Part shown: positions 12,601 through 24,257 of the stretch, in pieces
How positions within the stretch are numbered: position 1 is the stretch's first letter
Layout: each line of letters begins with the position of its first letter
Assembly (NCBI GenBank): GCA_963573315.1
Contig: OY752140.1
Location: 3,472,001-3,536,000 of the forward strand
Direction: 5' to 3'
DNA: 64,000 nucleotides
Source: Entomortierella parvispora
Taxonomy: Eukaryota > Mortierellomycota > Mortierellomycetes > Mortierellales > Mortierellaceae
Program-made: the position numbers and the translations under genes
The notes under the pieces: model-generated
The model's database searches: none
Told to the model about the DNA's origin: nothing
What the model saw: the letters and a program-made list of their open reading frames with translations, nothing else

Positions 12601-14312
12601 CAATGCCGAGTCTGAGGTGGCTCGACTTTTGAAAGCTGCGGCTGAATTGCAAGAACAGTTTGCACAGGAACGGTCGACACTCGAAACCAGACTGAGTGAA
12701 TCCGAGACGAATCTACAGGACCATATCATGACCGCTAAGGAAAGGACCGAGAGTCTTAAGGCCGTTGCATCTTCTGTGGATGAGTGGAAGAGTCGGTGTG
12801 AAGCTCTCCAATCGGAATTGGCGCAGAAGGCGGCTACCGTCGAGGAAGTGACACTGAAGCTGACCGAGACTCAAACCAAAGGAGAGGAAGTCGCCCGAGA
12901 TGCAGGACTAGCCAGAAAAGGCTTGGAAGACCAGATTTCCCAGACTACGGTAGAATACGAGGCCCGTATCGGATCAATGCAAAGCGCTCACACAGAAGAG
13001 ATCTCAAAGTCACAGGCGAGGATATCAGAACTTGAGGCAGCCTTGGCCATCTCTGCTGCCTCCAGTCAGTTCCAACCCGCCGCTACAAGAGTAGAGTCCG
13101 CTGAGGGTAGTTCGAACCGACCGGATCTTGAGGAGGAAGTAGCGAGCTTGAAACAGATGGTCCACGAGCTGACACGAGAGAATGTAACGGTTGCGAACGT
13201 AAACAAAAAGCTAATGCTGGAGCACGACAACCTTATGGAAGCCCACAAGCATGTTGAAACAGAGTGCCTCAAGCTCATGGATGAGGTCGAAAGATTACAC
13301 GCTGAGAGCCTTGCGACGACCACGGAGGATGACACTGAGGACGATGGCACCCAAGTTGATACCATGGAAAACATCGAACCCAAGGACGTTTCCGTAAGTC
13401 AAACTTCTTCTGCGGACCAATCAACCTCAGAGGTGAAGCAAGCCATCGTCAATCAGTCGCAGTCAGTGATCCGGTTGGAAGTTCTTTTGAAGGAGAAACA
13501 GACACTACTTGATCGACTCACTCAAGCGCATGCTACAGAGATGCGGGATCTTCGCCAGCGCTATGTGGAACTGGATCGGTCCAAGGCATACGAGATTAGC
13601 GTGCTAAACAAGGAATTGACAGAACTTGAATCCTTGATTGAGAGCAAGATCTTCCACGAGGCTGACCTCGAGGAGGAAGTTCAACTCAAGCAAAAGCAAA
13701 TTGATCGCCTACAGCAGGATATTGCGGATCTGAGACGACAGCTGGCCCTGGCTTCCACTCCAACTGGTCATAGCACCAATGGTTCGTACTCTTCAGCCTA
13801 TATAACTCCTAGTCGCTCGACCACGTCTTCCATTATCTCTTCATCTTCGCAACGAACTTCGCCTCGCGTTCCGATGAAGCATCAAGACGAAGCCCTGTAT
13901 TGTGAGATTTGCGAAGAGGAAGGCCATGACATTGTAACCTGTACAGCAGTCTTTGGATCTGGAAAATATGGCAGAATGTCGGATCACGCACCGTTCCAAC
14001 CTGCAACCCAGGTAGAATCGGAGGACGGTCGACCTGTAAGTGTTCTGCTATTTCAATATCCCTTTTTTTTTTCTCCATTTCCAGGTTGACTAACACACCT
14101 GTATCGTCATTTTGTCTCTATTTCTCTTTCTCTACCCGGGCTAGTACTGTGACAATTGTGAAGAGTTTGGTCTTCACTACACAGACGAATGCCCCAATGA
14201 ATCAGTGACGTGCGTTTTCCTGCTGAATACGATTGATGTCAAGATATTCTTTGCAACCGACTGACCCATCTTTCTCTTTTTTTTTCTTTCTTTCTGACTC
14301 AATAGTTATTGA
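9669..14312 (+). CDS. CLIP-170-like CAP-Gly microtubule plus-end tracking protein
   Basis: Exons: 9669-10507, 10615-14035, 14145-14209, 14306-14312; 1443 residues. CLIP-170 family proteins (Bik1 and Tip1 in yeasts) track growing microtubule ends and recruit dynein/dynactin. The N-terminal 230 residues are Ser/Pro-rich. One CAP-Gly domain follows (VELGDRVAVES to about IVKTE) with the tubulin-tail motif GKNDGS. Next comes a low-complexity segment with a Q10 run, then about 900 residues of coiled coil rich in E, L, K and Q. The C-terminus has two zinc-knuckle-like modules, YCEICEEEGHDIVTC and YCDNCEEFGLHYTDEC, the CLIP-170 signature that separates it from dynactin p150Glued. The last coding exon is 7 bases (one base, TAT, TGA). 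Its splice fits phase and ends the protein at NESVTY. One CAP-Gly is usual in fungi, against two in animals. Confidence 0.88.
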
Positions 14313-14626
14313 GAACTCGAGGCCACATTCGGGATTGAAAAGGACTTTCTTTCCGGCTTTCGTCTCGCCTGAATGTCTGGCCGCGTAATGAATAGATAAA
14401 GCGTTTGTTCTTTTTTTTGGACAAACGGATCTATCTCTCCTTGAAAGCATGCTTCGGCTGCCTCCCCCCTCCCCCTCCTCCTACCTCACATCATACCTCA
14501 TTTTTGTACTTAATATTCAGAAACAAAAAACCTTTATACCTTCATCTATCGAAAACGTTACAATAATCGCATCAAATTGGGGCATATTTTATTTTCAGAA
14601 ACTGAAAACGGTCTAAAAAACGGTCA

Positions 14627-16509
14627 TCATTTCTTGCTGAAAAAGTTGAGCAAGCTTTGATTCCCGGATCCTCCTGCCTTCTTCTTGGCTCCACCGGTTG
14701 GCTTGGGTGCTTCGGCTGCTGCGACCCTGGCGGGCAGTGCTGGGGCAGGAGCGACCTTTTCTTCTGGGATGACCTCGTCCTCTGAGAACGCCTCTTGCAC
14801 TAGAACATCCTCCGTGACTACATGAGCAAAGTAAAGTAATGTTAAACCTCTAAAAACAAAAGAAAAAAGAAAAAAAAAAAGACCATAATTCCAATAGCAT
14901 CCCCCACTTACCAAGGTATCCACGATCATTCTTGGAGGTCTTTCGTTTCGTCACAATGCGAGTGCCTCGCACCCTTCTCACGCGGACACCGTCCTCTCTT
15001 ACTCTAATTTCGTCATATGTCGTCGGTGCGGGGGCTGCTGGCGTACTCGGTGTGTCTACTGCTTCCACATCAATCATAGGGCTGTCTTCATCTTCCACGG
15101 TCGCCGCACTGTCGATCAACATCATGTTCTCAAGGGCCAGACGCTGGGCCTCCTTCTCTTTGTTGTGCGCTATCCTGGCCTCCTTGCTCATACCACCCAT
15201 TGCCTCGTCCTCATCGTCAGTATCCCCCTTCTTGGAAGATTTCTGACCATTTCGACCGCTGCTCACCATGCCTGTTGGCTCTTCCTCCTCCGCCTCATCG
15301 TCGTCATCAATCGCCAATCGCCGTGCCGACCTCTGCTTTTTCCTGACTGCATCCACATCAACCTCGGATGGGCTGTCCGCTTTCTTGGAATCATTGGATT
15401 CGTGAATATCACCCAAGTCCTGATCCAAGCGAGAGCTAAGTGCCAGTCGACGATCCCTCTCCTCCTCAGAGTCAACATCATCTTCATCCTCAGAGGCTGC
15501 CTTTCTCTTTTGGACTGGTTTAAAGTTGAGTGTCGAAGGCTTGGGAGCGGGCTTGGAAGACGATGATGAAGGACTGTTGTTGGATGACGCAGATGTCGTC
15601 AATGGCTTCATGGCACTCTTTCCGAAAAAACTCGAAACCGATGCCTTGGACGCTGGTGCGGATTTTGCCTTTGAGCTGTTGGCTGGGGATGAAGTGGATA
15701 CGGACGAGTTGGCGGGCGCGCGTACACCTCCTGAAGCTGCTGGTTTGGCAGGAGGGGCAACAGACCGGGTATTGGATTTTGAAATGACAATGTCGTGATT
15801 TTGAACGATCCTGTACAAGTTGATATCTTTGCCCTGTTGGAGCTGAGTAGCCTCGGCATTAGTTGCAGACAGGATTGCGCGATCGACGAGTTTTGAAGGC
15901 TCCAGGCTATAAATATGGCAACCAACAAATCCTGGGTCTTTCTTGGCGTCTAACGGAGCCGAGAGGAAGGGTGCAAGGAAGGGACGGTTATTGATCAGAT
16001 CTGCACCCCGACGAAGTGAGGTAGGGGGTTTGTTCACATGCAATTGAGTTGCATACCTTGAATCTTATCCTGGCTCACAAGAGAGATGGTCTGGCCCCCT
16101 GTTTCTGTTTCTTTGCGCGCCACATAGTATGTTGCATGCGCCTTGCCCTGTCCGACTGATGTCAGGTACGACTCCATAAGTCTACGATAACAAGAGTTGA
16201 GCGTCAGTGAATAGAACATTCTCCTCCTGCTTCATTGCCTAGTAGCAATAAAAGTCGTTGCTTACTGCTTTGCAACATTGACAGAGTATCCCATGCTTCT
16301 GCTGAGCCATCGATAAGTAACCTATGTTGCAGATGGAATGGAGTCTGCCATGTGAGAAGACTGTGTTTGCCACCAAAAAATCCGCATTTACAATTTGCGT
16401 GTGCATCAGTGGTGATCTTGCAAGGGTGGGGTCGACATACAATCTTCTTTTCATCTTCGACGGTGGCAACGAGTAGCTCGAGAGTTTGGTTTTCAATCTC
16501 GGTCGACAT
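14627..16509 (-). CDS. DNA polymerase delta subunit 3 (Cdc27/POLD3-like)
   Basis: Exons: 16441-16509, 16266-16321, 16057-16181, 14912-15931, 14627-14817; 486 residues. This accessory subunit ties Pol delta to the PCNA clamp. The N-terminal winged-helix region shows TYRWLSRSMGYSVNVAKQLM, a VGQGKAHATYYVARKE strand and VGCHIYSLEPSKLVD. These are in the right order only after splicing across four junctions that all keep phase. The remainder is disordered, with alternating Ser/Lys and Asp/Glu blocks. The extreme C-terminus is a PCNA-interacting PIP box, NQSLLNFFSKK. The first ATG (16509) gives MSTEIENQTLELL, a normal start for the family. The gene is convergent with the CLIP-170-like gene (315 bases between stops). 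Confidence 0.85.
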
Positions 16510-16655
16510 CCTGATGGGTGGCCAACGGCAGAGAATGAGGGTGGGTGTAAAAAGAATGACCGACCACACGCGCCGAGAGTTGTTGTGACCCTGCTCAGAT
16601 TAGTTGAAATGGACAGTCACCAAGTTCCTCAAGTCGCGCGCTTTAATTTTACATT

Positions 16656-18172
16656 CTACATGCCGTTGGAGTCTAGCCAAGCCGTGATACCCTGGATACC
16701 TTGCTCCCATTCGGCATTATCCGACACCATGATCAAGTGGCCACCGTCATCAAGGTCTTCCAGCTCGATGTGATCAACCTGTCCAGCTAGGTTGTGGTGC
16801 TCTTTAACATCTGCCGTCGACACGATTTCGTCCGCATTGGAGGTGACGAGAAGGATAGGGAACAGCGGTTCAAACACGCTAGGGGGAATAGAGTTGTAGA
16901 TACTCATAGGAAGGAGCTCGAGTGAAGAAGGGATTGACGCTTCAGATTCGACAGTCTGAAGAGGAAGAGCCTCCTCCTGAGAATCCTCAACCGCGCCATC
17001 GGGTACAGAGTCCTTCCCAAGTGTTTCTCCTCCCTTCATGGACGTCGCTGGCGACTCGCTAGTAATGCCAGTCCATGATTCCTTTGTGGAATTCTCGGCT
17101 TCCTTGGCTTGACCCTTCATATCAGCCTCCTCCTGCTTTGCGTGGAAAACCTCCTTCTCCTTTAGCTCTTTCTTCTTCTCCTCTTCCTTTTCTTGCAACT
17201 TCTTGGCAACCCGATCGATCTTGTAGACGGCCTTGGCAGGGAGAACATAGGCTTCCCGGAATCCTTCCTGTGCCGTCACATCAGCATGAGTGTCAAAATG
17301 GATTCCCGCTGCCGCACTCTTGTCGTTGGTCGTAAAAGATCCAGCTGCCTTGTCAGAATTATATGATGCTTCTTGCTTGTTTCCTGTTAATTCCTCGGTC
17401 TCCTTTGCCGGAGACGCGGTCGTTGTTCCTGTGGTCTTGGCTGCATCCTTGGAAAGCAGTTTCTGGGACAACTTTTGGAAACGTCCAGGTATAATCTCTG
17501 GGATAAAAGGCGAGACGAGAACCAACGCACTGACAGGGTTCGATTCGACATATCGCTGCGCAACCAATGCATGTAATCCATGGGCAATAAGAATAGGCGG
17601 GAAAAACGAATGGTCGGTCTCGATCGACTTTTTCAGGACCTTGACGAAATGTCGGATATAACCGTCTCCAGTCTCAAACTTTTCCTCGGGCATGATGAAC
17701 TCAATACTGGTGCTCTGGTATCCTTGATCCGCCAAAGTCGCCTGCCAGGTATCACGATAGCACCTGCAGAAAAAGTAAAGTCGAGTCAGCGTTCAAAGGA
17801 GAGGATATAAAAGGCAAAAAAAAAAAAAAAAAAAACAGTGCGTTACCAGTTGCCCCCAAAAGGTCCTGTCAACAGGACTACTGGTGTAGGCTTTAGGAAT
17901 GCATAAGTGGAGGGAGGGCAGACGGTGCAAGAGACTGAATCCGGAGAGTGGTCGAGGTTGGTAGATACTTGGTCCTGCTCTGAAGGCTGTGGTGTGCTGC
18001 TGGTGCCCGAGGATGCAAGGGTCGTGTCTAATGGTGGCGTTGAGGCATTGGACCGGCGGGCAGTTGTGGAAAAGAGTGGGTGACGAGGGAATGGGGGGAT
18101 GATTCTGCCGCTGGGTCTGAGCAGCAGGGAAGGATGGGCGATGACGAGCCGAGGTGTGATTCGCGAGAACAT
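16656..18172 (-). CDS. Mitochondrial alpha/beta-hydrolase-fold protein lacking the nucleophile serine
   Basis: Exons: 17847-18172 and 16656-17763; 477 residues. The N-terminus (MFSRITPRLVIAHPSLLLRP, then PRHPLFSTTARRS) is arginine-rich with no acids, a convincing mitochondrial targeting signal. An alpha/beta-hydrolase fold follows: PVVLLTGPFGGNWCYRDTW, then LIAHGLHALVAQRYVE where the nucleophile elbow should be, and ALVLVSPF. There is a Lys/Glu-rich insert of about 170 residues, then LLVTSNADEIVS and GGHLIMVSDNAEW carrying the presumed Asp and His. The elbow reads AHGLHA: glycine (codon 17577-17579) sits where the serine is expected, so the protein may be a non-catalytic member. The single intron contains an A19 run. 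The start is the first ATG of the targeting peptide. Confidence 0.75.
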
Positions 18173-18661
18173 GGGAGGCGATGATTGGAAGAAGGGATTG
18201 AGGGATCAAGCAAGCATGAAGAAGGGAAAAGGAATGGAAAGCGTGTTGTGTGCTGCGAGAGAGTGGGACAGGACAGACAGGACAGGACAAAAAGAGAAAG
18301 AGCACGCGCCACGCTGTGTGCCGGGCATCTTTTTATCGCCGGTGGAACACAGGGAGAGAGGAGAGGTTCGTCCTGCCGGTCCCCAGGCCCAGCGCGGGTC
18401 TTTAGTCTTGCCATCTTGGACACGGCCCCCGGGTCCACGCTGATCCCTGTTCTCGCACTGAAGATACAATGCCTGCCTTGACCAAGACCATGTTCTCTGC
18501 GTGCACAGCGAGCACTCAAACTAGTTTTTCTTGGGCTTGGCTCGATCCCGTTTATTCTCGTGCAGGGGCCTCTTTCCCGACCCTGCTTGCCCCCCGCTTG
18601 TCCCCAATCCCTTGCCTCATTTCTTTCTTCATTCCCAATCCGAATCCTGTCTTTTCATCCC
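18173..18661. other. Short divergent promoter region
   Basis: About 490 bases separate the start codons of the mitochondrial hydrolase-like gene and the AGTRAP-like gene. No coding exon or RNA gene is supported. It probably holds both core promoters. Confidence 0.4.
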
Positions 18662-19981
18662 ATGGCCGAATTTCTTCCCCAGCTCATCGACTTCGCTACC
18701 CAGCTGGATCTGCAGAGACTCATCGTCTTCCAGACGGTACGTGTGTTCGCGTTCACCTAGCAGCGTATCTGAGGGTTGTGACCGAAACTAACTTCTTTGC
18801 GGGGGGGACCAACTCAAACGCAGACTCTGAGTCTCTTTGGTGGTATCCGCACTGTGCCCTCCTACAACACACCCTTGTTGTTCTTTGGCCTCTATGCGTA
18901 CCAACACCATGACTCGTCAGAGCCACTCCAGCAGGTAGTTCATCTAGGCCAGTCATCTGCTGCGAAGATGTGGGCTATTTGCTCAAACACTGATATCACG
19001 GTTACTTCAGTTTGCAGGGTTTACAGCGTTCAGCATTCTTCTTGACATTGTCTGGTGTCTTCTTTCACCGGGCATCGGCTTTGGAGAAGGGTAAGAGTCA
19101 GGAGCGCCTCATGTGCAATTATTTTCTTCTCCTTTTTGATTTGGATCATTACTCGTACTAACCAAAAACTTCTCTCGCTCCTTCACTGTTTAAACTAGTT
19201 TGACCATTGCTGTTTTACTGATCAAGGTGCGCGAGGAGGAGAAAAAAAAAACTAGCCCGATGTAAACTTGATCCACTGATCTTATAAACCCTCTTCGTTT
19301 TGCTAGCCCATGACCATAATCTCTTCCCTTCAATTGCTCAAATATCGTGGAGATCCCTTTTCGTCCCTTGGCGGTGGAGGTAAAAGGGGAAAAGAACAAC
19401 TTCGTCGACGTGAAACATGTGAGAAAAGAAAAGCGAACATACTGAAAGTTCTCGCGTCCCATTGGGATCATTACTTTTCTTCATCAATATTAGGATCCTG
19501 GCAGGGTCATCGAGGAAATGGATTTGGCGGCGTCAGTGGGTACCAAACATTGGGCGATGCCATCGATGACGAGAGGGACGCGGAGGAGATCAACATCCCG
19601 CGTCATAGCCACAGTCATGGACGTCATCATCACTCTCAGCAGTCGGGCTCGTTTATGACGAACAACAGCATTCGTTCGACCTCATCAAAATCTAGCCGCG
19701 CGGGCAGTAGACGCAGCGTCGAATTGGGAGGAGCAAACACCGAGAATCTAGGACATGTCCCAGGAAATGGCCATGGTCATACCCATGGTCATACCCATGG
19801 TCAAGCTCCAGCCGGTATCACGTCATTTGCAATTGGTGGTGCATCCAAGGACTCCAAGGACGACCGAAAGGACAAAGTTGGACAAAACATCTCGGACAAT
19901 GAGGAGAACGAGCCTATCCAACAGGGAGACGCCACGAAAGCAGACACAGACGGTAATCGATCTGGCTACCAGCCATTTTAA
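18662..19981 (+). CDS. AGTRAP-like multi-pass membrane protein
   Basis: Exons: 18662-18736, 18824-18934, 19011-19090, 19199-19226, 19307-19379, 19494-19981; 284 residues. The first 120 residues hold about four hydrophobic helices: LQRLIVFQTLSLFGG, TPLLFFGLYAYQ, FAGFTAFSILLDIVWCLL and GLTIAVLLIKPMTIISSLQ. The order of the LLDIVW segment, the LLIKP helix and a GYQTLGD motif after the last helix recalls the AGTRAP (angiotensin receptor-associated protein) family, a small Golgi/endosomal membrane protein; this is a family-level guess. The fourth exon is only 28 bases, yet keeps the frame and the helix intact. The soluble tail is rich in His, Ser and Gly, with clusters HSHSHGRHHH and three HGHT-type repeats coded by a tandem 12-base DNA repeat. 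The tail could bind metal or be a disordered linker. A polyadenylation-type AATAAA lies at 20020-20025. Confidence 0.65.
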
Positions 19982-21299
19982 ATCTTGACTCTTCTCAAAT
20001 AGGCCTCAGCCAAGCCTGCAATAAACTATCTATGACCATCAGGCGCCTGTTTTCTTCTCGATAATGGACCCTTGTCTGCACAGGGATTATTCCATGAAGT
20101 TTCTGTCAACGGTCATTACAAGGGAGCCCACATGGATTGATGGGACCATGTGCCGATCGATGCATTTTGCTAGAGCTTTCACGCGTCCAAAGTCCCCCAT
20201 TCGTGATCGTCCTGTCCCCATTACAAAAACCGTGAAATCCTTCCCCAAAATCTCCTAGCCTTTCCCCACCTTCGTTCCTATTGCTGTCTCCGATAGGTTT
20301 TCATGAATCTGAAAGACTACGTGTTGAGACAGCGACGACATTGCGTGATGACACTCTTGCGAAGAGCGAGTAAGAAAGTTCAAAGTGAACAAAGTCGTAG
20401 GAATTCTCTTTGTCACGTTTTGGTAAGTGAGAAGCTAGTCAAACTTCGAATGGACATGCTGGAGGTTCACAACTTTGAAAGAGGGGGAGTATCGACTAGA
20501 GGCCACGTCTGAAGCACGCGATATGTTTTCTTTTTGAAGAAAACTCTGATGATGCTCAAGTCTCCCAGGATTGGGCGAAATTCCCGGTAACAAAAACATC
20601 AGGAGATAGGATCGAAGTGATAAGAATGTTGGAGTATTTCAGTCCTGGAACCAGTCGTTTGTCGACAGTGAGAGGCCAAGGGTGGAAACAAGATCTGATC
20701 GTTTCGCGACCGCGACCGTTGGACTCGCACGTGTTCGTCAGACTGCGTTCGTGCCTCCTGCGGAGGGAGGAGCTGGCGTTCCGCATTTTGGTGGTAGAGA
20801 GAACGGCGTTCCGCTTTTGCTACTTTTTAAGATCTCACACAGCGAGACATTGCTCCCTCCTTCCTCGAACTCGGTGGAAGCAAAGGAGTGAGCGGGCGGA
20901 GGAGGGAACAACTTCGGTGCCAAAGAGCCTTTGCCGACGCGTTGCAAGGGCAGGACGCACGACAGCGCCAAAAACTGCAGTGGCTCTTTCTAGTCTTGGG
21001 TTTGTGCAAATGGGAGGACACAGGGACGATCTCAAGAGTCCACGCAACAAGTGTGACCACCTGTCTACCTAAGAATTTGCACGTCTTGGCCTCTCCTATG
21101 TTCATTAACATATTGTCAATAAATATCACATCAAAAAAGTCGTAATCTGCTGCCAGCATCTCGGGAAGTCCAGTTCCTTTTTAAGCGGATACACCCTTAA
21201 CAAACATATAAATCACGTGATATCACAGAAGGTCACGTGCCTTTGGTTTCAACCGAATCATATAGAAACAAAAATAATCGCCAATATCGAAATGAACAC
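19982..21299. other. Intergenic region, no supportable gene
   Basis: About 1.3 kb between the AGTRAP-like gene and the first tRNA-Arg. Frames of 60-150 codons occur but show no family likeness and no consistent splice pattern. The right end holds two CACGTG palindromes just upstream of the tRNA. Confidence 0.4.
21214..21239. promoter_or_regulatory. Two CACGTG palindromes upstream of tRNA-Arg
   Basis: CACGTG occurs at 21214-21219 and 21234-21239, about 60-85 bases before the tRNA start. The second, identical tRNA copy also has one CACGTG about 65 bases upstream. CACGTG is the classic bHLH (E-box, Cbf1/Pho4-type) site. A role at the tRNA genes is an inference from the shared position. Confidence 0.4.
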
Positions 21300-21371
21300 G
21301 GTCTGCTGGCCCAATGGAAAGGCGTCTGACTACGAATCAGGAGATTGCAGGTTCGACCCCTGCGTAGATCA
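21300..21371 (+). tRNA. tRNA-Arg (anticodon ACG)
   Basis: A 72-base cloverleaf without intron. The acceptor arm GGTCTGC pairs with GTAGATC (two G-U pairs) before discriminator A. The anticodon stem TCTGA/TCAGG holds loop CTACGAA, giving anticodon ACG (read ICG after deamination). The T arm contains the B box GGTTCGACCCC at 21350-21360. The CCA end is not encoded, as expected in eukaryotes. A T6 Pol III terminator follows at 21372-21377. Confidence 0.95.
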
Positions 21372-21377
21372 TTTTTT
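21372..21377 (+). terminator. RNA polymerase III terminator of tRNA-Arg
   Basis: Run of six T directly after the tRNA 3' end. Confidence 0.8.
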
Positions 21378-21775
21378 GTTTTGCATCGCCCCACAAATGG
21401 CAAAATGCAGGACGATGTCTTGAAGACGGACGCGTGCCTTCTCTCCTTTTTGCGAGGGGTCTATCCGCCGATCAGGAACGTTGCTTAGTTTTCGGCCGAC
21501 CAGCCTATTCTTAACCACCGAGATTTCCATAACCGCCGACTCCTCTTTTTCTTATTTGCCGACCAGATTTTACAATCCTACCCGCCGAGAATCGCGACTA
21601 GGCAAGACAAGGAGGAATGGCACTTCCAAGGATAGGAGATGACGAGTCATTTTATATTTGAAGGAGAATATAAGAAGGAAGCTGTCTTTTGTAATTTTAT
21701 GTCCGTAGTAGAACTATGTGTTTTTTTTTTCTTGTTCTAAAGGTATACTTTGGGGGGAAAGAACGTAGATCTCGT

Positions 21776-23853
21776 CTAGAACAAGAGGTCATTGTTGTTA
21801 TTGTTGCTGTTGCTGTTCTTTGTGTTGGTTTGGGCATTGGTGGCCATGCTGCCAAAGTTGCCAAAGGCCATGGACCCCTGGTTGGTGGCAGCAGGAGTGG
21901 TGGGCTTGCTGGCCCAAGAGCCAGAGTTCCATGAGTTGGCTGCCAGAGCGTTCATGGAAGGGGCAGCCTCTTTCGCCTTGGCCTTGCCCAGACCGTCCAG
22001 TGAGATCAATCCTGAAGCATTCGCCCAAATATCGTTGGGGTTGCTAGATGATGACGAGTTGCTGCCAATATTGAACTAAAGGGTCAAGTAAGTAAGAGTA
22101 AGGGAGGAGGATTAGAAGGTATTTGCATTGTTCGCAGACCGCGAGGGATCCAAAAGCGATCTCTTTTCCCATACCTGGTTAGAGGATGATGAAGCTGGCT
22201 TCGAGAATCCATTAGAGGATGCAGGCATGGTGGGAATGGCCCCAGCAAAGGAGCCCATCGAGTTGTTGCTCTTCACTGGGCTGCTTCCCAAAAGATCAAA
22301 CGAAGATCCAGTGTTGGCAGGTTTGGCAGGAAATCCACCGAATCCATTGCTGTTGTTGCTAGAAGTGCTGTTCGTGCGCACCGGAGGGAGTACTGATGCC
22401 ATTGTAGGAGTGTAGGCGGGGAAGGAAGGCACCGAAGCTTGAGCCTTGGTCTCCACTGGAGGGGCGCTCTGGAAATCGTCGAAATCGTCCGTTGCAGACT
22501 GCATAGATCCCCAGCCGTCGTCAACAGGCTTGGACGCACTACTTGCGCTGAAGACGTTGTTGTTCACTGGAGCAGCAGCAACAGGCTCGTCGAAATCAAA
22601 GAGGTTAACCTCTTTAACTGGCTCAACCTTGGGTGCAGCAGCGACCTTGGGCGCTTCCGTCTTGCGATTAGTTCGGCGAACGGGTGGTGAGTTGGATTGC
22701 TCACGGTCCTCATCGTCATAGTGGTTAGATCTGCTGCTGCTACCTCTGTCTTCATAGCGACTGCTTCCGCGCTGCGACGATCCAGAGCTTCCACTACCAC
22801 TATATCCGCCTGGAGATCAAGTCAACAATGAGTCAATACGAAGAGAGCTAAGACCAACCCACGCTACCAGTTGCGAAGAATAGCAAGGTGACTTACCATC
22901 AAAGTAGCTATCACTGCCAAAGCCGCCATACTTTGAGCCGGAGCCGGCAAATCCGCTACCACCACCCCCCTCGGAACCAACATACTTGTTGCGGTTATTC
23001 TTGGCCTTCTTGCGCTCTTCCTTAATACGATCCACGCTGCTCAACATCTCTGCAAACTCCTTTGCACGGTTGCGCACTATATACGATAATTCAAACTCTT
23101 TCGTCAGTTCCTGTGCTGTATTCCAACTAATTTGATCTGCAGACTCGACACTGGAGACGTACCGTTGATGCCCTCGTCCTTTCCATTGTCATCCACATAT
23201 TGGAAGCTTCGAAGGACCTTGATCGTGGAGATGTGGCCTCGAGCCTCGTCTACGACACGCTCTGAGCCGTGTGTAACCAAGTACTCCAACAACACAAGGG
23301 ACTATTTGTCAACAAATTAGAGAGGGCCGTGAGTTGCTGGGAGGGAAGGTGGTGTGAACAGGCATTCGACATCTGCCTGATTTCGCTACCTTGTAAATCT
23401 GACGCCATTCCCGGTTCTCTTTATCCGTGAAGCGCTTGAAGATGGCGGGCATAATCTCATTGAAGTATTGGCTTTGAGATATCAGAAAAATAAATGTTAG
23501 CCATGGGATGCATTCAACCGGCATCTCTAGATGATTCACTCCTAAGTGAGAACATACAAGTTGTGCGTGGCCTGGGCCAATTCCTGCTTCAAGGTGCCAG
23601 AAGCACCCCAGGGGTCGTTGCTGGTGGCTTCTCTGACCTTTTGCTCCATCTCTGTGAGGTTCATGACCTTGGCGGTCCTAGAGGAGAAGACGAGATGGGG
23701 TGAGTCAGGGACAGGGTAGGACAATCATCAAGCCTTTTGGAGGTCTGCGACCTGCGATGCATGGCGAGATTGGAGATGCACTTACACCTTCTCCAAGGCA
23801 TTTTTGATGTCCCACATGGAGTATCCAGAGACGTTTTCGATGAAGTTCTCCAT
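21776..23853 (-). CDS. EpsinR/Ent3-like ENTH-domain clathrin adaptor
   Basis: Exons: 23786-23853, 23677-23558, 23390-23471, 23163-23301, 22897-23076, 22175-22809, 21776-22075; 507 residues. The ENTH domain fills the first 150 residues (SMWDIKNALEKVTAKVMN, EQKVREATSNDPWG, FNEIMPAIFKRFTD, EWRQIYKSLVLLEYLVTHGSE, GINVRNRAKEFAEML). Its sequence is closer to Ent3/CLINT1, which sort cargo between trans-Golgi and endosomes, than to plasma-membrane epsins. The tail is disordered, Gly/Ser- and Asn-rich. It carries VNLFDFDEP, SFDLLGSS and an acidic-phenylalanine motif DDFDDFQSAP of the kind bound by gamma-adaptin/GGA ear domains. No ubiquitin-interacting motif was noticed. All seven exons join in phase. 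The gene is head-to-head with the AP-4 beta-like gene, with 404 bases between the start codons. Confidence 0.9.
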
Positions 23854-24257
23854 GGTGTCGGCGGCGGATGAGGAGAGAGAAGATGAAGATTTACGGGTTT
23901 GGTTGGTGTGAAGAGGAAGGGAGGAGACGAAAGGACGAATGGGAGCTTTAGTAAGGCCGTAGTCGGATCCAGAGGAGGGGGGAAGGGGGCAGGGAGTGGA
24001 GAGAGGGAGGATGAAGAAGAAGAAGAGAAAGAGAAGGAGGATGAAGAGCAAGAACAGAAGAAAAGAAGAGAAGCAGGAGGGAGGAGAGGGAGAAGGGAGA
24101 GAGGGGGGAGAGCCGACCAACCGCTCTTTTTTTGTCCTTCTTGGGATGCTTCCCTGCCCTGCCTTGTCTTGCCTTGCCTTGCCTGGCCTTGCCTTGCCTT
24201 GCTTGAAGGAAGCACGTCACCTTTCTCTCCTTCTCCCATCCCCAATCTCGCCTTACC
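23854..24257. promoter_or_regulatory. Shared divergent promoter of the ENTH-protein and AP-4 beta-like genes, with CCTTG repeats
   Basis: This 404-base region lies between two start codons on opposite strands. It has an A/G-rich half (about 23960-24105) and a CCTTG pentanucleotide repeat (about 24152-24202) on the plus strand. No coding exon is seen. A bidirectional promoter is inferred from geometry only. Confidence 0.5.

Noticed and set aside
20617-21145. Cluster of frames between the AGTRAP-like gene and tRNA-Arg
   Set aside because: No motif or splicing logic; looks like chance frames in moderately GC-rich DNA.
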